From Marinisporobacter balticus (GTDB lineage: Bacteria > Bacillota > Clostridia > Peptostreptococcales > Thermotaleaceae): a stretch of 64,000 bases of DNA. Each line of letters opens with the position of its first letter. The stretch's first letter is position 1. The translations under genes and the position numbers were made by a program. Where the stretch lies: positions 1 through 64,000 of the forward strand of contig NZ_SLWV01000012.1 of assembly GCF_004345705.1 (NCBI RefSeq). The letters run 5' to 3'. Shown here one piece after another: positions 42,529 to 50,432 of the stretch. Under the pieces are notes generated by a model. It did not search any database, was not told the DNA's origin, and saw only the letters and a list, made by a program, of their open reading frames with translations.

Positions 42529-42705
42529 CTATTTCCACTTTGGTATATTGAACTGGCTATTTTTAATTCTTTCTCCCTCTTTTTCTGAAACAATATACCC
42601 AGAAATTCCTTTATGATCATATTCTTTTACTTGGTTTATTGCTTCGCTTCTTGTCATAGGCTTTGAAGTTGATGTATCTGTTTTAATCACATACATTTTA
42701 TCCAT
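42529..42705 (-). CDS. 58-residue small protein
   Basis: A frame missed by length filters starts at the ATG at 42705 with an ideal AAGGAGG 7 nt upstream: MDKMYVIKTDTSTSKPMTR..., ending ...NIPKWK. It is soluble and charged with no motif; the KGISGYIVSEKEGERIK segment looks like a folded alpha/beta unit. It is convergent with the glycosyltransferase gene and shares its terminator. I recall similar short clostridial proteins but no function. Confidence 0.7.
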   Translation of the reverse strand: MDKMYVIKTDTSTSKPMTRSEAINQVKEYDHKGISGYIVSEKEGERIKNSQFNIPKWK

Positions 42706-42879
42706 TTTTTTCCTCCTTGTTTTTTAATGAATACTTCTTTTATCTAGTATGCTCCATTTTTTTAAATCTTTCTAAAACTCTTTCCATTTTCATCGTCGTA
42801 CTTTCTAACCTTTTATTTTATAGCTTATACAAAATAGTAAAATCTACGCATGCATTTTTTGTAAATTTCATTTTATTAT

Positions 42880-42906
42880 ACTTATTTTGCCTTGTATCAT
42901 ATCTTA
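42880..42906 (+). promoter_or_regulatory. sigma-K-like promoter for the 47-residue protein gene
   Basis: AC (42880-42881), a 16-bp spacer and CATATCTTA (42898-42906) fit the sigma-K pattern, 43 nt before the ATG at 42950. It is a candidate only, as the motif is degenerate. Confidence 0.4.
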
Positions 42907-42949
42907 AAAAGGTGCATATACTTTTATTAAAGCTATGAGGAGGGTTGTT

Positions 42950-43093
42950 ATGCAAGAACACTATCTTAATCCACTAAAAGAACTAAATTATGCAAATCTT
43001 ACACAAGAAGAAGCAAACAAATTAATAACTTTTGAAAAACAATTCAATAATGATCTTCATAAACAAGTATATTTTATGGTAATGGAAAAATAA
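42950..43093 (+). CDS. 47-residue small protein
   Basis: The frame starts at an ATG with GAGGAGGG upstream: MQEHYLNPLKELNYANLTQEE..., ending ...YFMVMEK. It is soluble and helical with no motif. Length and the late-sporulation-type promoter upstream suggest a small spore-associated protein; this is speculative. A terminator lies 16 nt after the stop. Confidence 0.65.
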   Translation: MQEHYLNPLKELNYANLTQEEANKLITFEKQFNNDLHKQVYFMVMEK

Positions 43094-43108
43094 TTTTATC
43101 CAGTTTTA

Positions 43109-43134
43109 AACACCCACTTATAAAAGTGGGTGTT
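43109..43134 (+). terminator. terminator of the 47-residue protein gene
   Basis: An 11-bp stem (43109-43119 with 43124-43134) closes a 4-nt loop and is followed by CTATT. Confidence 0.65.
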
Positions 43135-43174
43135 CTATTGAAACGCGTTATCAATTATTATAGCAATATATTTT

Positions 43175-43819
43175 TTATCTTTTCCCCATAATATCTAAAA
43201 ATTCTATATTCTTTTTCCTTACATATTCCATAGAAGCAGCGTCTCCATGTCCAGGATAAATAGTCATACAATCATCCCATTTTGAAATCTTATTGCGAAT
43301 AGCATTTTTCATTGCATTTTCATTGCCACCTTCTAAATCTGTTCTCCCTAGATCAATATTAAAGATTGTATCTCCTGTAAATATGATATGTTCATTTCTC
43401 ACCTTCAAACAAATACCTCCAGGTGTATGCCCTGGTGTATGGATCACTTCTAAAACAATCCATGATGCTTCTATTGTATCTCCATCTATCAGTGATCTAT
43501 CCGGTGTAATAGAAATAGCCTCTCTACAACTACTTATCGAGTGATTGATAGAAGGATTTTTTAATCCTGCTACATCTTTTTTATGTATATATATAGGCAT
43601 ATTGTATTTTTTCTTTAATGAAAGTGTAGCACCTATATGATCATAATGATAATGGGTTAAAATAATCCCTATTGGTTTTAAATATTTTTTATCAATATAT
43701 TGTATAAAAGTCTTAGGTTCATCACCCGGATCTATGATAAAAGCTTCTAAACTATTTTCATCATAAAGAATATATGCATTTGTTTCAATCATGCCCACAA
43801 TAAATCTCTTTAACTTCAT
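43175..43819 (-). CDS. glyoxalase II-like MBL-fold hydrolase
   Basis: This is a 214-residue single-domain MBL hydrolase with THYHYDH at 55-61, HTPGHTPGG (about 125), GDTIF with the bridging Asp (about 152), LGRTD and YPGHG. All zinc ligands of the glyoxalase II group are present. It lacks the extra C-terminal domain of true glyoxalase II, so it is an YcbL-type hydrolase with an uncertain thioester or related substrate. AAGGAG precedes the start. It lies downstream of tRNA-Gly with a terminator between them. Confidence 0.92.
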   Translation of the reverse strand: MKLKRFIVGMIETNAYILYDENSLEAFIIDPGDEPKTFIQYIDKKYLKPIGIILTHYHYDHIGATLSLKKKYNMPIYIHKKDVAGLKNPSINHSISSCREAISITPDRSLIDGDTIEASWIVLEVIHTPGHTPGGICLKVRNEHIIFTGDTIFNIDLGRTDLEGGNENAMKNAIRNKISKWDDCMTIYPGHGDAASMEYVRKKNIEFLDIMGKR

Positions 43820-43855
43820 ATAAAAACTCCTTTTCGTTATATTCTTATCAAAATA

Positions 43856-43880
43856 AGCCCTACAGCTTCACTGTAAGGCT
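43856..43880 (-). terminator. terminator of tRNA-Gly
   Basis: Ten-nucleotide arms (43856-43865 with 43871-43880, one mismatch) are followed by TATTTTG on the minus strand, 14 nt past the tRNA. Confidence 0.7.
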
Positions 43881-43894
43881 CATTTAATTTTTTT

Positions 43895-43968
43895 TGGAGC
43901 GGGCAACGGGAATCGAACCCGCACAACTGGCTTGGGAAGCCAGGACTCTACCATTAAGCTATGCCCGC
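43895..43968 (-). tRNA. tRNA-Gly(CCC)
   Basis: This is a 74-nt cloverleaf with an encoded CCA. The acceptor is GCGGGCA with TGCCCGC, the anticodon stem CTGGC with GCCAG, the loop TTCCCAA giving CCC, and the T loop TTCGATT. It has its own promoter (43985-44013) and terminator. Confidence 0.95.
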
Positions 43969-43984
43969 ATCTTTCATTGATTAT

Positions 43985-44013
43985 ATTATAGTCTCCACAA
44001 GTACGAATGTCAA
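43985..44013 (-). promoter_or_regulatory. consensus promoter of tRNA-Gly
   Basis: TTGACA (44013-44008), exactly 17 bp, and TATAAT (43990-43985) on the minus strand: a perfect sigma-A consensus 16 nt before the tRNA. Confidence 0.9.
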
Positions 44014-44034
44014 TACTTGTAATTTTTTCATATG

Positions 44035-44067
44035 AAAAACCTAAGGAAATCATATCCTTAGGTTTTT
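44035..44067 (-). terminator. terminator of the Gln/Asn-rich spore-like gene
   Basis: A 13-bp stem (44035-44047 with 44055-44067) has T-rich flanks on the minus strand. Confidence 0.8.
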
Positions 44068-44087
44068 TTCAAAATTACATAACTCTG

Positions 44088-44333
44088 TTAGTAAGTTGTG
44101 TTTTGGCTACCACTGTTCTGAACTTTTTGTCTTGCTTGTTGAATTTCTAGTTGATCTATAGCAGTAGAGTTAGTAAGACTTCCAGATATACCAGCGTTCA
44201 TTCCTGATGTCATTCCTTGTCCAGCCACTCCTACGTTCCCCATTTTTTGCTTTGCATTTTGCTTTTCATTTTGTTCAACAGCATTTACATTTTTTAAGTT
44301 CGGAACATTTCCCATATTATACATGTTTGGCAT
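44088..44333 (-). CDS. Gln/Asn-rich small protein with two repeats (gamma-SASP-like)
   Basis: This is an 81-residue protein with no Cys or Trp and many Gln, Asn, Gly and Met residues. Two copies of a 19-residue unit (about 15-33 and 55-73) share the pattern N..A..Q.E.Q.A.QK..N. This make-up and repeat style recall gamma-type small acid-soluble spore proteins, storage proteins of the forespore, though clear homology cannot be claimed. A sigma-G-like promoter at 44376-44405 supports forespore expression. AGGAGG precedes the ATG. Confidence 0.65.
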   Translation of the reverse strand: MPNMYNMGNVPNLKNVNAVEQNEKQNAKQKMGNVGVAGQGMTSGMNAGISGSLTNSTAIDQLEIQQARQKVQNSGSQNTTY

Positions 44334-44375
44334 TCCTCCACTTGTAATTTTGGTAAGCTATATGCTTACATAATA

Positions 44376-44405
44376 TAGTATGTGTTATTTAGAATAGACT
44401 ATGTC
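44376..44405 (-). promoter_or_regulatory. sigma-G-like promoter
   Basis: On the minus strand GACATA (44405-44400), 17 bp, and CATACTA (44382-44376). The -10 matches the sigma-G consensus CATAmTA exactly and the -35 matches TGmATA at four of six positions. It lies 43 nt before the start codon. Confidence 0.5.
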
Positions 44406-44597
44406 TTGTAAAATTTTATTTTATTTGATAAAACTAACAATTAATTTATTTCTACGTTTGTTGCTTATCTTTTCGCTGACTATTAATAAGTGAGCCTATG
44501 AAAAATACTATCTTTTAAAAATTTTATAACATCTTTGTATTTTTCTTTATTTCTTTGGAATAATAATAAATGAAGTCATGAAAAAGGAGTTGAAGCA

Positions 44598-44798
44598 ATG
44601 GACACATTTGCTCTTTTATTAATCATAATAGGTGCACTCAATTGGGGGTTGATTGGCTTATTTCGATTTGATTTAGTCGCTACTTTATTTGGTGGACAAA
44701 TGAGCATTCTAAGTAGAATCATTTATTCACTTGTCGGATTAGGTGGCATTTATGCAATTAGCTTTCTATTTAGAGAAAGAGAAAAAATTAGAAAATAA
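44598..44798 (+). CDS. DUF378 family membrane protein
   Basis: This is a 66-residue protein with two membrane helices (about 4-22 and 38-58) and the family signature IGALNWGLIGLFRFDLVATLFG. DUF378 (YuzA-like) proteins are widespread in Firmicutes with unknown function. AAGGAG precedes the ATG. It is monocistronic. The upstream spacer (44406-44597) shows no clear promoter. Confidence 0.9.
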   Translation: MDTFALLLIIIGALNWGLIGLFRFDLVATLFGGQMSILSRIIYSLVGLGGIYAISFLFREREKIRK

Positions 44799-44829
44799 AA
44801 ATAGAGAGTATAGCCTACTCTCTATTTTT
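44797..44829 (+). terminator. terminator of DUF378 gene
   Basis: A 13-bp stem (44798-44810 with 44816-44828) is followed by T residues. Confidence 0.75.
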
Positions 44830-44874
44830 ATCCTAAAATAAAATCGTAACTTTATTTATAAATTGTATCTATTT

Positions 44875-45156
44875 TTATTTTGATAAGATTCTAATAAACG
44901 TATCGATTTTTCTCATTTGCCCGTTATCTAGTAAATTATTCATTTCTTTGAGCATTTGAAGTTTTTTTATCATTCCTTTCTTCTCTGCTGTAGAAAAACC
45001 ATCTATCATTTTATACATTTCTTCTTCAATTTCACGTTGTGATTTATTTTTATATTTATCTGCTAAGTTTGAGAATTGTTCTAACTGATCATCTGTAGCA
45101 TACATGTTGCGCGCAATTTTTTCTAACTTCTTATTCATTCCATTTCTTCTTTTCAT
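44875..45156 (-). CDS. uncharacterised helical protein, paralogue of 13857-14240
   Basis: This is a 93-residue, highly charged, all-helical soluble protein. From residue 22 (DDQLEQFSNLADKYKNKSQREIEEEM) it aligns without gaps over 71 residues to the membrane-anchored protein at 13857-14240 (D-x-Q-x-x-QF near the start, I..L..L..M in the middle, K/R-I....IL at the end). It lacks the anchor. AGGAGG precedes the ATG. Function unknown. Confidence 0.75.
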   Translation of the reverse strand: MKRRNGMNKKLEKIARNMYATDDQLEQFSNLADKYKNKSQREIEEEMYKMIDGFSTAEKKGMIKKLQMLKEMNNLLDNGQMRKIDTFIRILSK

Positions 45157-45258
45157 CCTATTCCTCCTTCATGAACTATTTACTTATCCTTTTGCAATAC
45201 TATTTTATGTAGTCCATTTTTATCCGTTACCGTTTGTCTGAAAAAAAGCGAAAAAAAA

Positions 45259-45285
45259 TAAGGATTAGATAAAATCTAATCCTAT
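45259..45285 (-). terminator. terminator of the MCP gene
   Basis: A stem (45261-45270 with 45274-45283) overlapping the stop codon is followed by eight T on the minus strand. Confidence 0.8.
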
Positions 45286-46100
45286 AGTTTATATGCAAAT
45301 TCATTTAATTTATCTGCCAAACTAGATAGATCGTTGATCTTTGCTGTAATTTCTTCAGTTCCTGCAGCCTGTTCCTGTGTCAATGCCCCATTTTTCTCTA
45401 CCATTTGAAGTATCTGTGTAACACTTCCTCGAATTTCTTTTAGCACAGAAGCAATCCGATCTACTGAATTATTACTAGAAATTGCTAATTTTCTTATTTC
45501 TTCCGCTACAACTTGAAATCCTCTACCCGCATCACCTGCCCTTGCGGCTTCAATCGCTGCATTTAAACCTAATAAATTTGTTTGCTTTGCAACTTGTTGT
45601 ACAAATCCAACTACTTGGTCTGTTTCTTTTGCTTTTGTTAATGTCCCATTAACAGAATCAATCATTCCTTCTCCTGAAGTAGCAATTTCTTCTGCATTAG
45701 AAGATATTTGTGTGATTGTTTTTGTTATTTCATTTAAAGAATTTGCTAATTTTTTAATAATATCCAAAATTTCCTGCCGATCACTTATATTCTTAACTGT
45801 ACAAATTGCTCCTATAATTTCTCCATGTTTATCTTTTAGAGGTGTTGCCGTACCTGACATAAGTATCCCATGTACGTGCTTTGGGATTACAACAGTAATT
45901 TTTTTCTTTTGTTTAATCGCCTGAAGCAATGCCAGATGACTCTTTAATATATCCCCTTCTTTCACACGCAATTGTACATTTTCTCCTGGAACACACTTCA
46001 ATACTTTCTCTTTATCACTTATTGCTACTGCTAAATCGTCCTCTGTAAAGTCATTTACATACGAAGCTATTTCTATATATCTTTCCAGTAATTCATGCAT
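45282..46100 (-). CDS. short soluble methyl-accepting chemotaxis protein
   Basis: This is a 272-residue cytoplasmic chemoreceptor. The first 110 residues form a PAS-like sensing domain (ending GEIIGAICTVKNISDRQEI). The rest is a short signalling helical hairpin with the conserved tip at about 165-206 (QTNLLGLNAAIEAARAGDAGRGFQVVAEEIRKLA). There is no membrane segment or HAMP domain, and the hairpin is much shorter than in classical receptors. It should act on CheA/CheW-type partners. No che gene is nearby. AGGAGG precedes the ATG. Confidence 0.92.
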   Translation of the reverse strand: MHELLERYIEIASYVNDFTEDDLAVAISDKEKVLKCVPGENVQLRVKEGDILKSHLALLQAIKQKKKITVVIPKHVHGILMSGTATPLKDKHGEIIGAICTVKNISDRQEILDIIKKLANSLNEITKTITQISSNAEEIATSGEGMIDSVNGTLTKAKETDQVVGFVQQVAKQTNLLGLNAAIEAARAGDAGRGFQVVAEEIRKLAISSNNSVDRIASVLKEIRGSVTQILQMVEKNGALTQEQAAGTEEITAKINDLSSLADKLNEFAYKL

Positions 46101-46325
46101 CTATATTCCTCCTCAAATTGTATTTTCTTCTATACGCTGCTAATAATTTTGTTCTTTATTAAATCTTAATGTTTGTATAAAGCCCTTAATTTTACTAAGA
46201 AAGTCACTCCCTTAGAAACTCACATCAAATTAAACTATATATATTTGCATCTACAAATTAAAATTTTCGGTTCCTCAGTTATATATAATTCTACTTTTTC
46301 ATCGTATGTCCTGCAAAAAAAAAAA

Positions 46326-46342
46326 TCTTATCTATGATAAGA
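46326..46342 (-). terminator. terminator of sleB-ypeB
   Basis: A seven-base-pair stem (46326-46332 with 46336-46342) is followed by more than ten T on the minus strand. The spacer 46343-46350 and 46101-46325 holds no riboswitch I recognise. Confidence 0.75.
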
Positions 46343-46350
46343 AAAATTTT

Positions 46351-47694
46351 TTATAGCATCAGTATGCCATCATCTTTAATGAGGATCTGCAATATTTTTT
46401 GTTCTTCTCCAGTTTCTGCATTGATATATATCAAAAATGCATCCTCTTGGTATTTTGTCTTAAATTCATAACACAATACTTCCTTCCCCCCTTCAGTTGG
46501 TATAATAGCCAATCTCGGTTCGGAAGTTTCGGTGTAAATATTTATTTTATCTTTTGCTTCATCTATACTTATTTTAGGATCAGTAATATTTCTTTTATAA
46601 TGATTAAAGAGGTACCCTTCCGCCTCAAATCCCACAATTCGTCCATCATCTAACGCAACTTTAACCTTCACTAAATCTGTATACATAGTCACATCATCTT
46701 GCATATAGGCAAAATTAATGAGTAATTGTCCATCATATTTTAGTGAATAGGTAGGTATCATATTTTCATATCCTTTTTTGCTTAAAAAGTTTTGTGCAAT
46801 TGCAATTCCTTGCTTTTCTGAAATTTTCACCTCTTTTATTTTACCTGTGTCTAACATCCATAAAACATGTCCCCCTGTTTTCGTAATTGCCATTGTCATT
46901 AATTTTTTTTCATTTCCTAAAGGTTTTAAATTTAATAAATATGCAGGCATTCTATTGTTCCCTATTTCTCCTATACTATCTACTTCATATTTTCTTCCAT
47001 CTTCTACAAAATCTTTTGCGATCTTTTCTATTTCATCTTTTTCAACACTTCTTCCCCGTAAATTAGATTTTCTTTTTTTTGTATGTTCTGAAAAAGGACC
47101 ATCATAAATTAATTCTGGATACGCTTGCATTTTTTCTTCAATATTTAAAAAACTTGTGGTAAGCATATTTTCATTTGCTTTTTTTAGTTGTTGATTCACT
47201 TTTTTTCTTAACTCCCCAATGCGCATTCCATCATCTGCCATATTCTTTTGTAAAGAGATCAATTGTTGGGATAAGTAATTCGCATAATTATGTAATTCTT
47301 CAATCATCTTTTTTTCATCTTGGTTTAAAGGTTTCCCTTCAAGGTTGTTTCTTGCAAGTGCTGCACTTAAATCCCCTACTTGACTTAAAAATTTTTCTGT
47401 TCTGCTAACATTTCCATGTGCAATAGGTAGCTGTGTCAATTTTTCCTGTGCATCATAACATAGATACCTCGTATCTGAAAACAATAGTACATTTTGCTTT
47501 GGAGAACCTGTCACCCTTATTTTGGATAGATTTACTTGTATGTTTTCTACATCTACTACCATATCGTGAAACATTCTTTGAAATTGATTTTCTAAAAAAA
47601 CATTATGTTCTCTATTTTGCTGATACTGGGTATACCCCCATATACCAGTCCCTAAACAAGAGACCACTAACGCTAAAAAAACTCCCTTTTTCAT
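46351..47694 (-). CDS. ypeB: germination protein YpeB
   Basis: This is a 447-residue spore protein with an N-terminal membrane/signal segment (about 4-22), a helical middle and C-terminal PepSY-type repeats (for example EIEKIAKDFVEDG..., GIAIAQNFLSKKGY... and SIDEAKDKINIYTE...). In Bacillus, YpeB and SleB depend on each other for stability and localisation in the dormant spore. The ATG at 47694 is chosen because GAGGAA lies 8 nt upstream and it gives the correct signal segment. The frame open to 47829 would overlap sleB. The gap to sleB is 17 nt. Confidence 0.92.
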   Translation of the reverse strand: MKKGVFLALVVSCLGTGIWGYTQYQQNREHNVFLENQFQRMFHDMVVDVENIQVNLSKIRVTGSPKQNVLLFSDTRYLCYDAQEKLTQLPIAHGNVSRTEKFLSQVGDLSAALARNNLEGKPLNQDEKKMIEELHNYANYLSQQLISLQKNMADDGMRIGELRKKVNQQLKKANENMLTTSFLNIEEKMQAYPELIYDGPFSEHTKKRKSNLRGRSVEKDEIEKIAKDFVEDGRKYEVDSIGEIGNNRMPAYLLNLKPLGNEKKLMTMAITKTGGHVLWMLDTGKIKEVKISEKQGIAIAQNFLSKKGYENMIPTYSLKYDGQLLINFAYMQDDVTMYTDLVKVKVALDDGRIVGFEAEGYLFNHYKRNITDPKISIDEAKDKINIYTETSEPRLAIIPTEGGKEVLCYEFKTKYQEDAFLIYINAETGEEQKILQILIKDDGILML

Positions 47695-47711
47695 ATAAAC
47701 ATTCCTCATTT

Positions 47712-48602
47712 CTATTCGTGTGCAAACCAATGCTTTCCAATTTTTAAAGTTACTTCTCTTGTCCATATCCATCTGCTTGTAGAAGTAGCCGGATTCCAAT
47801 AATAGATAGCGCCACCTGTAGGGTCCCATCCATTTAAGCAGTCTCTTGCTGCTTTAAAAGATTCTGCATTAGGCTTTAAATATATTTGTCCATCATCGAC
47901 TGCAGTAAAAGCACCTGGTTGATAAATGGTACTGGCTATAGAGTTTGGAAAGGATGGATGTTTTACCCTATTTAAAATCACTGCACCTACAGCAACCTTT
48001 CCTACATAAGGTTCTCCTCTCGCTTCTCCATGTATAGCCATTGCAAGTAAAGATATATCATCATTTCTAGAAACCCCTCTACTTGTAGGTGTATATGCTT
48101 CTTTAGCAGTTTTTCCACTTATTCCTAATGCTTTTTTTGTATTGCTGCCTATAATCCCATCACCCTTTAATCCATTTTTTTTCTGGAATTTGGTAACAGC
48201 CGTATATGTTTTTGATCCATATATACCATCTACTGCGCCATAATAGTACCCCCATTGCTTTAATTTCTGTTGCGCGCGTTTCACCAAATCATTGTACTTT
48301 GTCGTAGTTGTTTTTGTAGTCATTCCTAATGCTTTTCTTGTCTGAGTCCCTACTTTTCCATCTACTACAAGTCCATTTTTTTTCTGAAAGTTAACAATCG
48401 CTTGATACGTTTTTTTCCCATAAGCACCATCTATATTTCCAGTATAATATCCCCAATTTTTCAATTTTGTTTGCACGACTCTTACTTCTTCTCCTCTAGA
48501 TCCCCATGAGAGACTACCTGCGTATATTGTATCTATAAAAATATTGCCTATTAAAAAGCTTATCATTAAAGTAACACATGTAATTATTGTAACTTTTCTC
48601 AA
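47712..48602 (-). CDS. sleB: spore cortex-lytic enzyme SleB
   Basis: This is a 296-residue lytic transglycosylase. A signal peptide (about 1-29) is followed by two peptidoglycan-binding repeats (about 34-93 and 107-161) and the Hydrolase_2 catalytic domain (about 185-296) with Glu193 in HGEARGE. Most SleB proteins have one binding repeat, so the second is an extra. It degrades the cortex during germination and needs YpeB, encoded just downstream. The start is a TTG at 48602 with GGAGG 8 nt before it. Confidence 0.94.
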   Translation of the reverse strand: MRKVTIITCVTLMISFLIGNIFIDTIYAGSLSWGSRGEEVRVVQTKLKNWGYYTGNIDGAYGKKTYQAIVNFQKKNGLVVDGKVGTQTRKALGMTTKTTTTKYNDLVKRAQQKLKQWGYYYGAVDGIYGSKTYTAVTKFQKKNGLKGDGIIGSNTKKALGISGKTAKEAYTPTSRGVSRNDDISLLAMAIHGEARGEPYVGKVAVGAVILNRVKHPSFPNSIASTIYQPGAFTAVDDGQIYLKPNAESFKAARDCLNGWDPTGGAIYYWNPATSTSRWIWTREVTLKIGKHWFAHE

Positions 48603-48714
48603 TCATTTCCCCTCCTAACATATTCTTTATTATTTTCTGTTAAAAACACTTTAATTATTCTTTATTATTTATATATCCGAAAAAATACACCTTACTGTAC
48701 ATCAAAAAAATTAA

Positions 48715-48739
48715 AGCGTCCAGAAAAATACTGGACGCT
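48715..48739 (-). terminator. terminator of fprA
   Basis: A nine-base-pair stem (48715-48723 with 48731-48739) is followed by TTTAATTTTTTT on the minus strand. Confidence 0.85.
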
Positions 48740-48754
48740 CAAAATTTAACTTTT

Positions 48755-49939
48755 CTATATCATTTTCCCTATTTCTTTTCCATATTCAAAACAATTCTTT
48801 AAATCTTCTTCTGTTGGTACATATCTAAATTCTAATCCTTCTTTTACAAGGTTGATCCTTGCTTCTCTCATTTTCTTTTCAATATTTTTTACTGCACCTT
48901 TTCCCCAACCATAAGAACCAAAGGCTGCACCAATTTTGTCTTTCGGCTTTAATCCCATCATTTCTTCTAGAAAGTATGCCACATCTGGAATCATCGTATT
49001 ATTAAAAGTAGAAGAAGCCACTAGCACTGCTTTTGCATCTAGAATTTCTGTTAAAATATGATTTGTATCTGTAATAGATGCCTTATAGATTCTTGCATCT
49101 ACGCCTTCACTCACAAGACCTTCAAGGATAGCTTTTGCCATCTTTTCTGTACTATTCCACATGGTCTCATAAACAATAACCGCTTTTTTTATAGATTCCC
49201 CTTTTCCCCAGCTTATATATTTTTCTATAATTTTTTCTGGATGACTTCTCCATATGATCCCATGACTTGGAGCAATCATATCAATCTCTAATCCCATACC
49301 TACAATTTCTTGTATCTTTTTCACGACAATTGGACTAAATGGCATTAAAATATTTGCAAAATATTTTTTTGCTTCATCCATTACTTCATGTAAATCATTC
49401 TCATCATCAAACAATCTAGATGATGCTAAATGCTGACCAAAAGCATCATTCGGCATTAGTAACTTTTCTTCTTCTATATAAGAAAACATACTATCTGGCC
49501 AATGTAGCATCGGCGCTTCAATGAAAGTGATATTTTTTTCACCCAATGAAATCTTATCTCCAGTTTTTACAGTTTCATAGTTGTAATCCCCATAATAATG
49601 ATGGATCATTGCATCTTTACCGTTTTTAGAACAAAAAACTTTTGCATCAGGAATGTACTCCATAACCTTAGGAAATCCACCAGAGTGGTCTGGTTCCACA
49701 TGATTAATAACTACATAATCAATTTTCGAAGGATCCACAATCGTTTTAATATTTTCAATCATTTGATCTACAAAGTCCACATCTACAATATCTACAAGGG
49801 TAATTTTTTCATCTATAATCAAATATGCATTATAACTTGTTCCTTTATGTGTATGATAGGATGGTCCATGAAACTTTCGAATATTCCAATCTACAGCGCC
49901 AACCCAATATACCCCTTTTTTAATCTCACTTACTGCCAA
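48755..49939 (-). CDS. fprA: flavo-diiron protein (FprA type)
   Basis: This is a 394-residue enzyme that reduces oxygen to water or nitric oxide to nitrous oxide in anaerobes. The di-iron ligands of the MBL-like domain are His80, Glu82, Asp84, His146, Asp165 and His226. A C-terminal flavodoxin domain (about 253-394; VIVYETMWNSTEKMAKAI) binds FMN. No extra rubredoxin domain is present, so electrons must come from a separate rubredoxin. The start is a TTG at 49939 with AAGGAG upstream. It is monocistronic. Confidence 0.95.
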   Translation of the reverse strand: MAVSEIKKGVYWVGAVDWNIRKFHGPSYHTHKGTSYNAYLIIDEKITLVDIVDVDFVDQMIENIKTIVDPSKIDYVVINHVEPDHSGGFPKVMEYIPDAKVFCSKNGKDAMIHHYYGDYNYETVKTGDKISLGEKNITFIEAPMLHWPDSMFSYIEEEKLLMPNDAFGQHLASSRLFDDENDLHEVMDEAKKYFANILMPFSPIVVKKIQEIVGMGLEIDMIAPSHGIIWRSHPEKIIEKYISWGKGESIKKAVIVYETMWNSTEKMAKAILEGLVSEGVDARIYKASITDTNHILTEILDAKAVLVASSTFNNTMIPDVAYFLEEMMGLKPKDKIGAAFGSYGWGKGAVKNIEKKMREARINLVKEGLEFRYVPTEEDLKNCFEYGKEIGKMI

Positions 49940-50012
49940 ATCAATCAGCTCCTTATCTTTAGTTTCTAAAAGATATTTTACCCAACTATTTATTGTACAA
50001 ACATTTTTAAAA

Positions 50013-50038
50013 AAATAATGACCAAAAGGTCATTATTT
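50013..50038 (-). terminator. terminator of the 35-residue gene
   Basis: An 11-bp stem (50013-50023 with 50028-50038) and AAAA loop lie next to the stop codon and are followed on the minus strand by TTTTTTAAAAA. Confidence 0.8.
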
Positions 50039-50146
50039 TTACTGAATCAACATTTTACTTAAATTCGCAATACCAATGCTAAAACTTGATATTAATACAA
50101 AAAACATAGAACCTACCATTAATGTTTTTACACTATTCATACTCAT
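50039..50146 (-). CDS. 35-residue membrane peptide
   Basis: The frame starts at the ATG at 50146 with AAGGAG at good spacing: MSMNSVKTLMVGSMFFVLIS... One hydrophobic helix (about 8-28) is present. The stop codon touches a strong terminator, and a sigma-A-like TTGTCA/TAGAAT pair lies about 50 nt upstream, so it looks like a complete transcription unit. Toxin, regulator or assembly peptide are all possible; no family is recognised. Confidence 0.65.
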   Translation of the reverse strand: MSMNSVKTLMVGSMFFVLISSFSIGIANLSKMLIQ

Positions 50147-50432
50147 TTTTATTCTCCTTAAACCCAAATTTATTCTATAAGAACTTCTGTATTATTGACA
50201 ATTTATTGATTTAATATTCGTTTGAGTATTCTTTACTTTTTGTTTTATATTAAATACCCTTTCTGTCAATAATAAAATATCTATTCCCTTGTATATATAT
50301 ATACCACAAATTGGTTCGTTAAATCAATAACATTTATGTTACAAATTGTTTTCAAAACCATCAATCCTCTGCTTATCTCTCTATTTTATATATATTTTTC
50401 TATAAAAATAGCTTTATCTCATAGAAAAAACC

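Noticed and set aside
46101..46325. Possible c-di-GMP riboswitch near the chemoreceptor gene
   Set aside because: Conserved GEMM-type core sequences were looked for and not found.
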